A stretch of DNA of 64,000 nucleotides from Psychrobacter sp. JCM 18901 (GCF_000586435.1 NZ_BAWH01000005.1:85426-149425); one strand, 5' to 3'; positions 10,701-23,254 are shown, numbered from the stretch's first letter. Program-made: numbers and translations. Notes: a model not told the origin generated them from the letters alone.

Positions 10701-13700
10701 TCAGCTGACACAACTGACGCCAGCTCTAGTGGCCATGTTCGCTGATGACAGTATTGAGCTACGTAAACAAGCTTTGACGGTCGCTTTGGCGCTGACAGAC
10801 TTACAGCCTACTATTTTAGCGGATTACAGTAGCCTAGATGATAGTAGCACCGATGATCAACCTAATCATCACGAAGCATTGATTACCGCGGCCTCAACAG
10901 TCCTTATCCTGATATTCAGCTAACAGTCGCTCAACTGCTGGCCAGCCAATCACGCTTATACACTGACGAAGAACAGGCAAAGCGAAGTGATGAGCAAGCG
11001 TACCAAGTCTTTAAGCATTACTTAGATCTACCAATACCCTCTCAGGACAAAAAAAGTGAAACATATACTCAGTGGTACAGTCATGTAGGCCAAGCATTAT
11101 TTGGTTTATCAAAGCTAGCTTATCCCTCAACATACAACGCGCTTAACTGGTACGATAAATATTTACACCACCCTGACGCCGATTTTAAATCACTTGCTCC
11201 AACACTCACGCTCATGGTGACTGTAAACGATATTGATCTGCTGCTCAAATGGCAAAAAGATGAGAGCCCCATTATTTGCCATTGTGCCAATTTTGGTTTG
11301 GCTATCCTAGGTGATACGCGTGGGCAGGCTTTGTTGACTCATGATATTTATGGCAATATCGACAATAGCAATCTGGTAGCATCAAAAATGCCTGTTTATT
11401 GGCTTCAAGCGCAGCACGGTTTAGGTATTACACATGCACGACAATTACAGCCTTTGTTTGAGTCAGAGTCCTATGCAGTAGCAGCCAGACTGTTATTGAT
11501 ATTTAATGATTTACAGAATGGCTTGCAAGGTGGCAGGCAAGCTCCTGAAAAGACCGCTACCAGCACTGTCAGGCCCAATCGACTGATAGAAACATTAAGC
11601 TTTGCTGATAATGACACGGCAGTAGTCTACGCCAATATACTCGCTCGTTACCCGAATGACGTACAACAACGCAATAACCAGCAAGCACTATCGTCAACGT
11701 GGCAGTACCTAAGTGATTATTTGTCACGTCAATTAGGCAGTATTTTATCTTCTCACTCTGAAGTCATTACGATGATGATAGATGCCATGCCAAACACGGT
11801 ATATAAAGGTGGTGTTAAAGGACAGTCGCATAATACGGCCTCTATCCGAACAAGTATTCTGACAACCGTCAGTACCGAAAACTTACAACAGCTCGCCAAC
11901 CTCAGTCGCCATCAGCAACCATTGGTACGCGCCCAAACCATTAGTGTCATTTGCCACTTATCTGAATTACTCGCTCATGATTATTATGACGATGAGGACG
12001 ATGTTTTTGAGACATTACAAAAATGGCAACGCAGTTTACAGGCATTGTTAAGTACTCACCCCGCTACGGCCACCGTTAATATGGCAGGCAATGCGCAAAC
12101 AGTCGGTAGCTCTCCTACTGAACAACAAGATAGTCAGGAAGTGCATTATCCATACCAGTCTCTTGCCTTTGGCGCTTGGATTGGTGTCATACGTGCAGGC
12201 GACGATTATTATGCTAATAGCAGCACCACAGACCAAGCCATTCGAGGGCTAATGTGGCTTGCTACTCAACCATCGCAGCTGAACACTAATAACGATGAGG
12301 ACTGGCGAGACAGTACCAGTCGCGTGTTGTTACCATTACTCAACCACAGTAGTTTTGACACTCGTGAGTTGGCTTGGGCATGCTTGTATAAGCTGGACAT
12401 GCCTGCCAAAAAGCTGGCTGACTATGCAATGAGTACGCCCTACCGTGATATGGTCAAACGCGGCTTGGATCTATTGCTAAATACCGCAAATAACAATGCC
12501 GTACAGCAGCAAAGCAAACCATCGGATACAGCTACTGTCAGTAGTAGCGCTGATCAACAACTCATTGATTTGTTAAAAACCAATAATCACACCTTAGCAG
12601 AAGAGACCTATCAGCTGTTAAAAGGCCGACTAGGCCATCTGCCAGCCAGCTTGCTTGGGCTACAGACTTATTGTCAGTCGTTACTGCCTCAGATCGTTGC
12701 TGAATGGAAACAAGTTATCGTCACGCCCTTTGCAAACAGTCAATCGCCGTCAGTGCAGTGCCAAGAAAAGCTGACGTTTTTGCTGCATGCTGTGAAGAGT
12801 GATGATTGGAATGCAAAATATCAAGCACTGAGTCAACTGATCGAGTTTCATGACGTACTCTTTGCGGACAGCACGCTATTTGATAGCTTGTTTGATTTTG
12901 CTGAAGACGCTCAGTCCAGTAATGAGAGATATCGTAGCTGGAAATTACTTACTGAGGCACTCACGTCGTACCAATTCATCAATAAGAACACTTTAGAAGG
13001 TCAGTTAAAGAGTAGCTTTGATATTGCGACTGCTGAACAAGTTGCTAATGAAGCGCACTTACGATTATTAGCCTTACTTGACGATCCCCATATCAACAAA
13101 CCCAAACAAGTTATCTACTCAGATATCGCTGACCTACGTAACACGAATCTCGTGGCGCCATTACTACAGCGTTTAGAAAGTCTGTTTGAGCACACGCCGC
13201 AAAAAAATAAAGAAGAGCGTAAATATTTATTTGATACCTTAGTAAAAATCAGTGGTTACGATCAAAAAAATTGAGGATTATTTGGACGAGCGTGAAGACA
13301 CGCGCTGGTTACAACGTCAGCATCCTAGAGACTCGCAAGTCTTGTTATCACTGTTTACTACGCTTATGAATCATAGTGATTATGCGCTTGCCGCACAGCT
13401 ATTACCGTCACTAACATGGGTACAATCGGGCGACAGCGATTTATCCTCGCGCATTGATACCGCTTTAGCGCTAGCCTACGAGCAGATGCCAGCTAACTAT
13501 ACCTTTAAATTGGTAGAGGCACTGGCATATCGAGCCAAAAGACGACATAGCAGCATTACCTCATTACAAAACGCCCTGCGTAATAAAGACGCTGATGTGC
13601 AATTTGCCGCGGCTGAAGGACTCGCTAAATGCGGTCATGCTGATGGGGTCAATATCTTGATGGCCACGATCGATTATAACCCTGATGCGGAGTTCCGCAG

Positions 13701-15441
13701 CTGCAGTGTGTTAGCCATTGGCGAGCTACTAGGCAGCAATAACAATCAAAATGCTGACTCGCCTAATGCTAGCTCGCCTGTGGACAACGCTGATAAAAAC
13801 TTACAGGTTCATACCTTATACAAAGCCTATGATAAGTTAATCAAACTGGCTGAAGGTGACGAGCATTACCTGCAAGACGTGGCCAGTGAAGCCTTAGGCC
13901 GCCTTGCACAAGGTGGTGACTTTGAGCATAGTCCGCATATTTTTGAGCTATTAAAATCGCACTTGTCAGACCCCGCAGTCCATTTCACCAATCCCGGCAT
14001 TGTCCATTGGTTAAATGGACTGCGCTGGCTCAACACAACGCCTGCTTGGGAAGCAATACGCCACTATATACGCATTCATCTTGATAAAGCCATATTTTTC
14101 CGTCCACAAAGGCATGCGGTATGGCTACTACAGATGAATGATAGCGATGCCAATCAAGCATTAATGTTAGATATCTTAAAGACAAGCAACCTAGATCGTG
14201 ATGTGCTTATGGTGGCTTACAATGCAGCGCAAAAAACTTGGGGCAGTCTTGCAGCGCAGATTTATCCTTATGATTGGGCAACCATACAAAGCCATAACAA
14301 TGACTTTGTAGAAGCGACTGAGCGTTTGAGTCTAAAACGTATCATCGGTCATAGCAGCATCGATGAGCTAGCCACATTCATCACACAGCATGGCGCGCAC
14401 TTACCAGCCGATACTTTGACGGCTCTACAAAATGCCATTATGGCCAAGCAAGACATGCCAGCATCACAGCTTACCGCGTTGATTACCAGTAGTAACACAC
14501 TGACTCAGCATATTGGACTGTCTTATCTGACCCAGTATCCAACTAACTATCTAGACAAAGAAATGGTTGCGACGTTGCAGCAGCGTTTTGACAGCGCAAG
14601 CGAGCAATGGTATACGCTTATCGACACCATCAACCGCAGTCCGACTACTATCAGCAACAACCAGTGGATCGAGATGGTTGAACAAGTGGGTAGCACCATC
14701 AAACAGCTGGTTTGGCTAATCATGCGTCATGTGTCCATTACCATTGCCAAAGGTGCTGTCGATAAAGCGGCTACTAAGCAGATCGTGGCAATGCTTGATT
14801 GGCTCAATGATGCTCGTCAACCATTGACCATCACCTCCATTCCACTGCTCTCTACGACCGTCAGTGATTGGTGGCAGCAAGCGCTGTTGGCACTACTGGC
14901 TAGACCTGTCGCTGACGATAAAGTGCTATCAAGTATCTTGCCAACGTTGAATGTTGTCTCGACAGCAACTCAATCGCAGCTCACTTACGACAACCAAGCC
15001 TTGCTAGGAACTGTGATTGCTCGTATTGAACAAAGCGGTACATCTACCCAAAAATCCATAATAACTGTAGTCAGAAATGCGCTGAAAAACAATGCGCTAA
15101 AACATACGGGCTCGTCTACCGAGATACCAATCAATCAGCAGCTACTACAGTGGATCAAAGCAAAAGACGCTGACGCACTTTATTATTGTGCAAGTAATGA
15201 CAACATGGAGATGACGGTTCGTATCCGTGCTATCGAAGCGCTTGGGCAGCTATATAACCCAAATATTGAACAATGGCTGACGACGCTCATGACACATGAA
15301 AACTCAGACATTCAGAAGCTTGCTTATAAAGTACTACGCCGCTGGCAACGTGCCATGATACGAGCACAGCAAAAGCGTCCGTTGGCATATAGTCAGGACA
15401 GCAGTCAAAAAAGCAATCAGGGTGAAGGAGACAGTCAATGA
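7778..15441 (+). CDS. Giant WD40 plus HEAT/ARM-repeat protein (retron operon gene 2), frameshifted
   Basis: Five pieces read in order once four frameshifts are bridged: A7 at 8966-8972 (six gives LVKKLLADSDTLTANQALQL), near 10645, near 10905, and A7 at 13264-13270 (six gives SGYDQKIEDYLDERED). No promoter, RBS or terminator separates the pieces, and the gap 10924-11213 is fully open in the joined frame. The product is about 2,550 residues. Residues about 150-350 show WD40-like blades (SSDGSWLVVADKTGEVSSYQ, FSAGADKCLYRTHVQ, FTAADDKSVKSWAFD). The remainder is HEAT/ARM-like, clearest at nt 9830-10130 (SFRAAYALACLQDKRAFGTL) and in the C-terminus (VRIRAIEALGQLYNP). There is no enzyme motif or signal peptide, so a cytosolic scaffold is likely. 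Its stop overlaps the next start (ATGA), implying translational coupling. Confidence 0.72.
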
Positions 15442-17668
15442 CTATAGACAATCAATTAGACCAAGCATCAGAAACAGAGTCAGAAATAGTAGCAAACACT
15501 GATGGCCTGATGATGCAGTTAGACTACGCCGCACCTAGCCAAATCAGTCAAGTTAACGAATCGTCAGACTCACTGTCGGAGGCGCAAACAAGCGAACACA
15601 CTCAGCATGTGGCACTATTTGCTCAGCTGAATCGATCGGAGGTTAACTTCCACGGTAAGGTCAAGTCTCCCCTTGTCTTTCGTGACAGTTTGCTAGCCTT
15701 ATTTGATGTGGTCAGTAGTGATTATCGCTATGTGCCAAAAGACCGCTCAGCGTACATGGTATTTATGCAGATGCGCCGTGCCAGCAGCAATAAAAACCTG
15801 TTTACTGCGCAGCGTGATTATTTCACGTGGCTATTCAATAACGACCCACTGGCTTTTTGTATTTTGGACCCGATTATTCAGGTGCATGAGCAAGGTGTCA
15901 GCTTTGAGGTGTTTAGCCGTGATGAAGCTGCTATGCCCAACTGACATTGACCAATGAAATTTTTGAGCAAAGTGCCGAAGCTACCCTTGGTACCACCAGT
16001 ATTGATTACAGTACGGCTTTGTTTAACGGTATTGAGAAAATACGAGATCATAAACAAACGATATTAGACATTGGTCATGAAGCGGTCGGCTTACAGTTAC
16101 TCGAAGCCAAACCAGAAACAGCTGAAGCAGATACTGATAGTACAGTAACCAAGCCCACCGTAAAAAAACAGATCATAGAAAAGCGCATCAACGTGCCAAA
16201 AAGCTGGATCAGAGCGCTGCTACAAGTACAGTCTGCAGGTCAATTACCACAAGACACCATCCATCTCGATCCAATCGCATTGTATAACGTGCTATTTGAG
16301 CTGCGTATGCATGCTGATATCAAAGGCAAACGCCGTGGATTATTAATTGAGCTTAGACCCCAGCAGCTGCCAGTGATTATATTAGAGCCATTTGATATTA
16401 CTGTCACAAGCCAAATCAGCCAACAGCAAAAACCCTATCCAGGTCAACAAGCAAAGCTCATTCGCTTATGGGGTCGCCGTCGTCTCAGCCTATTAAAACG
16501 TCTGTTGCCGCATACTGACAGCGTTTCGGTATCGATACTGGGGCAAGGCATGCCAAGCTATTGGACACTAAAAGGCAAAGGCTTTCATTTTACCTTTGCT
16601 ATGACAGGCTTTAGCCAAGCCAACTGGTCACAGTCGTTGAATTTTGATTTATTGCTACCCAAACGCCCATTGCATAATACATTGACTGCTAGTGAAGAAA
16701 ACCTTTCAGACAGCCATAACGATAGCAACGATGACGCTAATGGCTTGTCTGTATTAATCAAAACACTGGCGAGCACCCCTAGCACTTTAGACGATTTGGT
16801 AAAGTCGCTATCAGCAGATGCTTCATTAACGTCTGTGCCTGTTTCTCACTCACAAGTACAGCAGTGGTTACTGTCAGGTACTCAGCAAGGCTTAATTCGC
16901 TATGAGATGGCGACGCAGCTGTATCACTACAGACCTTTGAGCCAAGTGCCGCTTGATATGGCACAGTTCGCTTATCACAATGAAGCAGAAAAGCAGGCTT
17001 TTGATTTGATTGGCCGTACAGATGCTGTGCAGAAATTCACAGTTGAGACTGTCGCTGTCAAAGGTATTACTATTCGTGCAGATATTCATGTCGAAGAAGA
17101 CAGACGTACTTATCACAGCCAGCTGCAATTAGGCGATGAAGGGCTAGTTACCAAGGCGGAATGTAGCTGTCCGCAGTACTTGCAACATCGTCTCACTCAT
17201 GGCGTGTGCGCGCATCTTATTGTGCTACGACTTAGATATAATCAATACGACCCAAATAACACGGGCAATGACAGTTGGCATGACACTCGTGTCTTGAGTA
17301 AACGCGTACCGAGTAAGCGCTTACATCAACCTAAGAACAAACAAGAAAGCGTACAAGTAGCATCCAATAGCTCGTTGATGACATTACCTTCTGCACCAAC
17401 GCTTGATTTAACGGCCTTATCCCAACCAGCTGCTCAGATACACGCGACTACAAGCGATAAGACACAAGCGTTAACCGCACAAGAGACCGCTATTGCTTAT
17501 GTTTACATCACCATCGCCCATAAGAAGATTACCATTGAACAAACAATAGGTGACAAGGATACGCGCCAGCAGCTGGTGTTCAATCAGCCTGCCCAAGCCA
17601 AAGCCGCTTTTTTACAACATATTGCCAGATTTGAAGCCAAAGGCTTTATCGAAAACCAAGGGATGTAA
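15438..17668 (+). CDS. Winged-helix/SWIM zinc-finger protein (retron operon gene 3), frameshifted
   Basis: Two pieces (15438-15944 and about 15940-17668) form one protein of about 743 residues. Restoring one A near 15927 turns DEAAMPN-stop into DESCYAQLTLTNEIFEQS and runs through GTTSIDYSTALFNGIEKIR. The N-terminal core has PLVFRDSLLALFDVVSSDYR and YVPKDRSAYMVFMQMRR, and the middle has WIRALLQVQSAGQLPQDT and KGKRRGLLIELRPQQLP. I recognise this series as the SWIM family that accompanies type XIII retrons. The SWIM motif at nt 17162-17215 is Cys-x-Cys, then 12 residues, Cys-x-His (ECSCPQYLQ, GVCAHLI). SWIM fingers bind DNA or protein. It starts inside the stop of gene 2 and ends 3 bases before the RT gene, so the operon is tightly coupled. 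Confidence 0.82.
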
Positions 17669-17671
17669 GGT

Positions 17672-19109
17672 ATGACCACACACACAGCCAACAATAACGA
17701 TTACATCAGCCCTGAGCCAGTATCCACTCCTTTTGAGCGTCAGTGGCAGCAACTATGGCAAGATATTGAGCTGGCAGGCGGACGTTACCAATATGTTCAG
17801 CAGCAGCTGGTCAGTCAAGGCTTTATGGTCGAGCGTCAACCTGTCGATAACATGAGCAAAAGAACGGGATCGCTATAAAAAGACTTGAAAAAAGAGGCGG
17901 CTGAAGAAAAAAAGTCTCAAAAAAAGCTGCTTGGCAAGCATACAAAGCGCATCACATGGTTTATCTTGGTCGTCATATATATTGGACGGACGATACCAGT
18001 ATCGATAAGTGGGACGTAAAAGACGCGGCCAATCGGCTGATTGAAAACAAACTGCCATTGCTGCATAAACATAATGAGTTAGCAGAAGCGGTTAACCTTT
18101 CCATTCCGCAGTTAAAAGGATTGTGCTATCAAAGAGAAGTTGCCACCAATCTGTCTTATTCGCATTTTACTATTGCCAAACGCAATGGGACAGCACGTCA
18201 AATATGGTCGCCGATACCACGTTTGAAGTTTGTACAACGCTGGATTTTGCATAATATTTTGAATAACTTAACGACGCATGGTGCCGCCCATGGCTTTGTA
18301 CGCGGCAAATCTATCGTGACCAACGCGGCAGTACATAGCAATAGTGAGCTCCTTATTAAGCTTGATGTCAAAGATTTCTTCCCTAGCGTGAGCTGGCGCC
18401 GTGTCAAAGGCGTATTCCGTCATGCCGGCTACCCAGAGCAAATTGCCACATTACTGGCATTACTCTGTACGGAGTCGCCTAGGCAAGTGGTACAGCAAGA
18501 TGGCATCACCTATTATGTGGCATTGGGTGATAGAGCCTTGCCACAAGGCGCACCCACCAGTCCAGCATTAACGAACATCGTTTGCTTAAATCTGGATCGC
18601 CGCTTGACAGGATTGGCAGAACAATTGGGCCTACGTTATAGCCGTTATGCCGATGACTTGACCTTTAGTGTGCCCGCTATTGAAGTCACTACACCCAAAT
18701 CGAAGGCTAAAACAACGATTAAATCCACGACCAGCACTGCAAAAAAACAAGCCGATACGCAGCACAATAAGCTAATCGGACAACTGCTCGGCTCAGTCCA
18801 TAAGATATTACGCGAAGAAGGTTTTGCGTTAAATAACGACAAGACACGTGTGATTCGTAAAGGCAATCAGCAACAAGTGACAGGCATGGTGGTCAATGGA
18901 CAAGGCGTACCTAGGGTATCTCGTCAGATCAAAAAATGTTACGAGCAGCCGTTCATAACTTAGAGGCAGGCGGCAAATTACGCGCGGATGAGACTTTAAA
19001 TACGTTGTCAGGATATGCCGCTTGGATAGCCTCGGCAGAGCCGGAGCTAGGACATGCTTATCTAGATAGAATTGAGCGTTTGCAGGTGCAGCAAGAGACA
19101 TCTGTATAG
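17672..19109 (+). CDS. Retron-type reverse transcriptase (retron operon gene 4), frameshifted
   Basis: About 479 residues after correction. The core (about 17956-18963) is a group II/retron-like RT. It has the retron region X motif NAAVH (NAxxH, nt 18322-18336), motif A KLDVKDFFPSVSW, motif B LPQGAPTSPALTN, the catalytic box RYADDLTF (YADD, nt 18646-18657) and the region Y triplet VTG in QVTGMVVNGQG (nt 18877-18885). The N-terminus is broken near 17865, 17880 and an A7 run near 17919; corrected it reads MSKRERDRYKKDLKKEAAEE then KKAAWQAYKAHHMVYLGRH. At the 3' end the A6 run near 18931 needs seven, giving RQIKKMLRAAVHNLEAGGK and a stop at 19109. It would make a branched RNA-linked DNA from the msr-msd RNA. 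It is the last gene of the operon, followed by a hairpin. Confidence 0.9.
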
Positions 19110-19131
19110 ATATTTATTTATATTTATAAAA

Positions 19132-19165
19132 ATGAGTATTAGAAAACCCCATTTCTAATACTCAT
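19132..19165. terminator. Hairpin between convergent RT and uvrA-like genes
   Basis: ATGAGTATTAGAAA and TTTCTAATACTCAT form a perfect 14-bp stem with a 6-base loop, A-rich before and T-rich after. It probably terminates both convergent genes. Confidence 0.75.
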
Positions 19166-19205
19166 ACTTATTTTAATGACGCGTACTAATATAAATATAT
19201 TTCTA

Positions 19206-21725
19206 TTACATCAATAAAAACGGTGCAGTACGGCTGTCTTTCGATTGGGCAACGTCATATGGCGTACCTTGAGCAACAATCATTCCGCCCGCATCCCCTG
19301 CTCCTGGCCCAATATCAATAATCCAATCACTATTGCTTGCCACTTGCATGTCATGTTCAACCATGATGACGGTATTGCCTGCGTCGACAAGACCATTTAA
19401 CTGCATCATGAGCATAGACACGTCAGCAGGGTGTAGGCCAGTGGTTGGTTCATCCAATATGTATAGTGTGTCGCCTCGCTGCGTGCGTTGCAGCTCGGTG
19501 GCAAGCTTAATACGCTGCGCTTCGCCACCTGATAATTCAGTGGCAGGCTGACCCAAACGTAAGTAACCAAGTCCAACTTGTAGTAACGCCTCTAATGCAC
19601 GCAAGATAGGCGCTTCATCAACAAAAAAATTCGTGAGCCTTTTCAACTGTTAAGTTTAATACTTCAGCGATGTTTTTGTCTCGATAAGTGATTGCTAGCG
19701 TTTCCTCGTCATAGCGTTGGCCATGACAAACCTGACAAGGTGCATAGACACTGGGCAGAAACAACAGCTCAACACTGACAAACCCTAAGCCTTCGCAATT
19801 TGGGCAGCGGCCTTTGGTCGTGTTAAATGAGAACCTGCCAGCATCATAGCCATGAGATTTTGCTTGCTTAGTCGCCGCAAAAATCTTACGCACATCATCA
19901 AACAAGCCAGTATAGGTTGCCAAATTAGAGCGCGGTGTACGTCCAATTGCTTTTTGATTGATATTAATAAGGCGACGGACGTGCTCCATACCAGCGACAA
20001 TTTCACCGCCAGTTACTGACTCAAGCTCTTGCTCAAGTAATTCCGCCTCACCGACAGGCGCTTCTGTGACTGTCTTTTGCCCCAACGCTTCATTGATAAG
20101 CTCTACCAACGCTTGACTGACGAGACTTGATTTGCCTGATCCTGATACCCCTGTGACGCTGGTCATGACCCCAAGCGGAAACTCAACATCTAATCCTGTA
20201 ATATTATTTCGCTCAATGTTGGCAAGTTTGAGCCAGGCTGCCGGCTGCCTTGTATTAGATTTTGACTGTGCGTTAGACGTCGCATTGGCAAATAGGTATT
20301 GACCAGTATGCGACTGTTCAACTTTACGAAGTCCATCTACAGGGCCACTATAGATAATCTCGCCACCATGCTACCTGCCTTTGGTCCGACATCGACTATC
20401 CAATCAGCATGTCTAATGACACTCACATCATGCTCAACAACAAACACAGAATTACCAGCTGCAATCAGCTCATCCAACGCCCCTAGCAATGCTTGAGTAT
20501 CAGCAGGATGTAAACCAGCTGATGGCTCATCAAGGACATACACCACGCCAAACAGCTGCGAGCGAATTTGAGTGGCCAAACGCAGTCGCTGTAGCTCGCC
20601 AGGAGAGAGAGTCGGTGTGGTACGCTCAAGCGAGAGATAGCCTAACCCTAATCTTGTCAACGCTTCAACACGAGAGAGAATATCACTGGCGATACGCTGG
20701 GCGACGATGGCTTTTTCGCGGTTTGGTGTGTTATCGGCTACCTTGGTACAAGCGGTTACTTCTAATTTTTCCGCCATTTCTGTTAGCGTTAGCTGTGATA
20801 GCTCGCCTATATCCAATCCTGCAAACTTAACCGATAGCGATTCTTTCTTTAGTTTTTTTACCATGACATTCTGGACACTCAGATATCTGCATAAACTGCG
20901 AGACACGCTTTTTAGTACGCGGGCTCTGAGTGGTAGCAAAAGAGTGCAAAATGAAGTTTTTGGCACTGGTAAAAGTACCCATATAGTTTGCTTTTCGCCT
21001 TTTTCTATCGCATCGCGCGTTTGCTCAATGTTGTATTCAGGATAGACAGGCACTGTCGGCGTATCATCTGTAAACAAAATCCAGTCGCGTGTTTTTTTAG
21101 GTAGTGTGTGCCATGGTTTATCAATATCATAGCCCAATGTGGTCAATATACGACTAAGGTTTTGACCTTGCCACGCTGGTGGCCATGCTGCAATCGCACG
21201 CTCACGGATGGTCTTGGTATTGTCTGGCACCAGCAACTCTTCAGTGACCTCAAATACGCGGCCAATACCTGAACAAGTTGGGCAAGCACCATCTGGCGTA
21301 TTGGGAGAGAATGCATCGGCATATAGTATTCCTTGATCTGCCGGATATTCTCCTGCTCGTGAGTACAGCATGCGCAGGCCATTGGATATCGTCGTAACGC
21401 TACCCACAGACGAGCGCACTGAAGGCGTACCTCGCTTCTGCTGTAAAGCGACTGCTGGTGGTAACCCTTCTATAGAATCAACGTCTGGCTCATCGACCTG
21501 ATCAATGAGTCGTCTGGCATAAGGCGATACAGAATCAAGATAACGGCGTTGTGACTCGGCAAATAGTGTACCGAATGCTAATGACGACTTGCCTGAGCCT
21601 GAGATACCAGTAAAGACCACCAATGCATTACGAGGTAAGTCAACATCAACGTTCTTCAAATTGTGTACGCGCGCACCTCTGACCTGAATATTATCTTGGT
21701 CAGGGTTATAAAGGGTATTTCTCAC
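19206..21725 (-). CDS. UvrA-like ABC ATPase lacking the UvrB-binding insertion (UvrA2-like), frameshifted
   Basis: The product has about 840 residues and two ABC modules. The first Walker A is [15 protein letters not shown] and the second [15 protein letters not shown]. The signatures read [14 protein letters not shown] and [14 protein letters not shown], with Walker [14 protein letters not shown] and [13 protein letters not shown]. Zinc-finger cysteines occur in [10 protein letters not shown] and RCPNCEGLG. Between YSRAGEYP and [10 protein letters not shown] only about 20 residues separate regions that are over 120 residues apart in housekeeping UvrA, so the UvrB-binding domain is missing. 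This class (UvrA2, DrrC-like) is linked to DNA damage or DNA-binding-drug tolerance rather than the core UvrABC cycle. Frames break near 19625, 20166-20340 and in a doubly shifted stretch at about 20865-20990. It is convergent with the RT gene. Confidence 0.83.
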
Positions 21726-21960
21726 TGTGCTTGTTTTACTTGTTTTTTTCTTCTAATTTTTCTGAATTTGCCATAGCGTTATTGTTCCTATCGAATCGTT
21801 GTTTATTCCTAACGTGCTTAGTTTTCTTTACTTGATTAGTTGTCTTTATTTAATTAGCAGAAAGGTTAACACGTACTCATGTGTGGCCATGGCTAGGCTT
21901 ACATATCAATAGCATAGATAGACAAAACGATAACTCAAGTCACCCAATCATTAATAATAA

Positions 21961-21984
21961 AAAACCCGCATCAAGGCGGGTTTT
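21961..21984 (-). terminator. Terminator of the DUF819 gene
   Basis: AAAACCCGC and GCGGGTTTT pair around a short loop, with flanking A and T runs. It lies about 50 bases beyond the DUF819 stop on the minus strand. The stretch 21726-21960 between it and the uvrA-like start should hold that gene's promoter; I saw no clear box. Confidence 0.85.
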
Positions 21985-22031
21985 GTTTAGCAAGAACTGA
22001 AAATTTAGACATTAAGACACAACCAAGCGCA

Positions 22032-23254
22032 TCAATTGGTGCTGATATAACCACCAAATGTCCCTACTGCGTAACCTAAAATACCCAAGAACACGCCAAC
22101 AGGCGCTAGCGATGGATGAAAAGCTGTGGCGACAATCGGTGCAGAAGAAGCACCGCCCGTATTGGCATTAGAGCCAACTGCCAAAAAGAAGAACGGTGCT
22201 CGAATGATTCTAGCAACGGCAAATATGATAACGACATGGATGCTCATCCATAGTAAACCGATAAGCAATAGTCGCCACTGCGAGACGATTCCAGCCAGAT
22301 TGATTTGCATACCAATCGCGGCGATTAATACAAAGATAAATACCGTGCCGATTTTTGATGCGCCAACATGATCTAACCTACGTATCTTAGTAAACGAAAA
22401 TATAACACCTATTACCGTAATAATTACCACCATCCAAAAGAACGAGCTGGCAAAGCTATATTGAACGGCCCAACTATAAGGGGCAAAGAAATCTGCAATC
22501 TGGCCACCGACAAAGTGCGCCACTCCGACCATGGCAAAGCATAAACCAAACATCACCATCAAATCATTAATGGTTGCTGGGCGGGCATGATCACGCTCAT
22601 AGCTTTCAACTGCTTTGACTACTTTATCAATGCTACTGGTATCCGCGCGTAAAAACGGTCTATCTTGTCGCTATGTTTCGCCATTAACAAAATAGCCAGC
22701 AGCCACAATGAGGCATTGGTAGTATCAACCAAAATCATCATACCAAACAAATCATCACTGACCCCAAACAGCTCCTTCATTGCCGCTTGGTTGGCCGCGC
22801 CGCCTATCCAGCTGCCTGCTACGGCCGAGAACCCACGCCATAACGTATCATCGGTAAACATCGCAGGCGATATCCACTTAGCGACTCCCAAACTGATCGG
22901 GCCACTGATGACGATAGCAATACTGGCAGCAAAAAACATCGCGATTGCTTTCCAGCCTAAGCCAGTATTTTAGGCACATCCATGGACAAGGTCATCAACA
23001 GCAAACTTGCTGGCAGTAAGTAAGTGGCAGTAAAACCATAAATCTGCGAACCAATACCATCGGCAAACACGCCTAAGCTATTTAGAGTAGCTGGTATAAA
23101 GCAGCAAAGCACAATACCAGGCAATATGGCATAAAATCGACGCCAAAATTTACCCGGTAAGCCTTGGGTATAAAAAAACCAGACCAATAATGGCCATGAT
23201 GATGCCAAAGGCTAATGGCAAATTATCAATTGCTAAGTTTGAGGTGGCAGGCAT
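22032..23254 (-). CDS. DUF819 family integral membrane protein, frameshifted
   Basis: Three collinear minus-strand pieces give about 405 residues of mostly hydrophobic helices, matching the DUF819 (YjcL-like) family of putative transporters. Recognisable segments are GLPGKFWRRFYAILPGIVLC, AVAGSWIGGAANQAAMKE and the small-residue C-terminal helix pair AVGSNANTGGASSAPIVATA. About ten membrane spans are expected. The likely start is the ATG at 23254 (MPATSNLAIDNLPLAFG). The frame shifts at the T/A run near 23170, near 22950 and near 22590-22640. The substrate is unknown and neighbours give no hint. It is transcribed alone, with its own terminator. Confidence 0.75.

Noticed and set aside
7778..15441. 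Four or five separate HEAT-repeat genes
   Set aside because: Segments abut without RBS, promoter or spacing, and single-base corrections at A runs restore one continuous frame.
15947..17668. A TTG-started separate SWIM gene after a 168-residue protein
   Set aside because: Both parts match consecutive regions of one family; restoring one A near 15927 joins them through DESCYAQLTLTNE.
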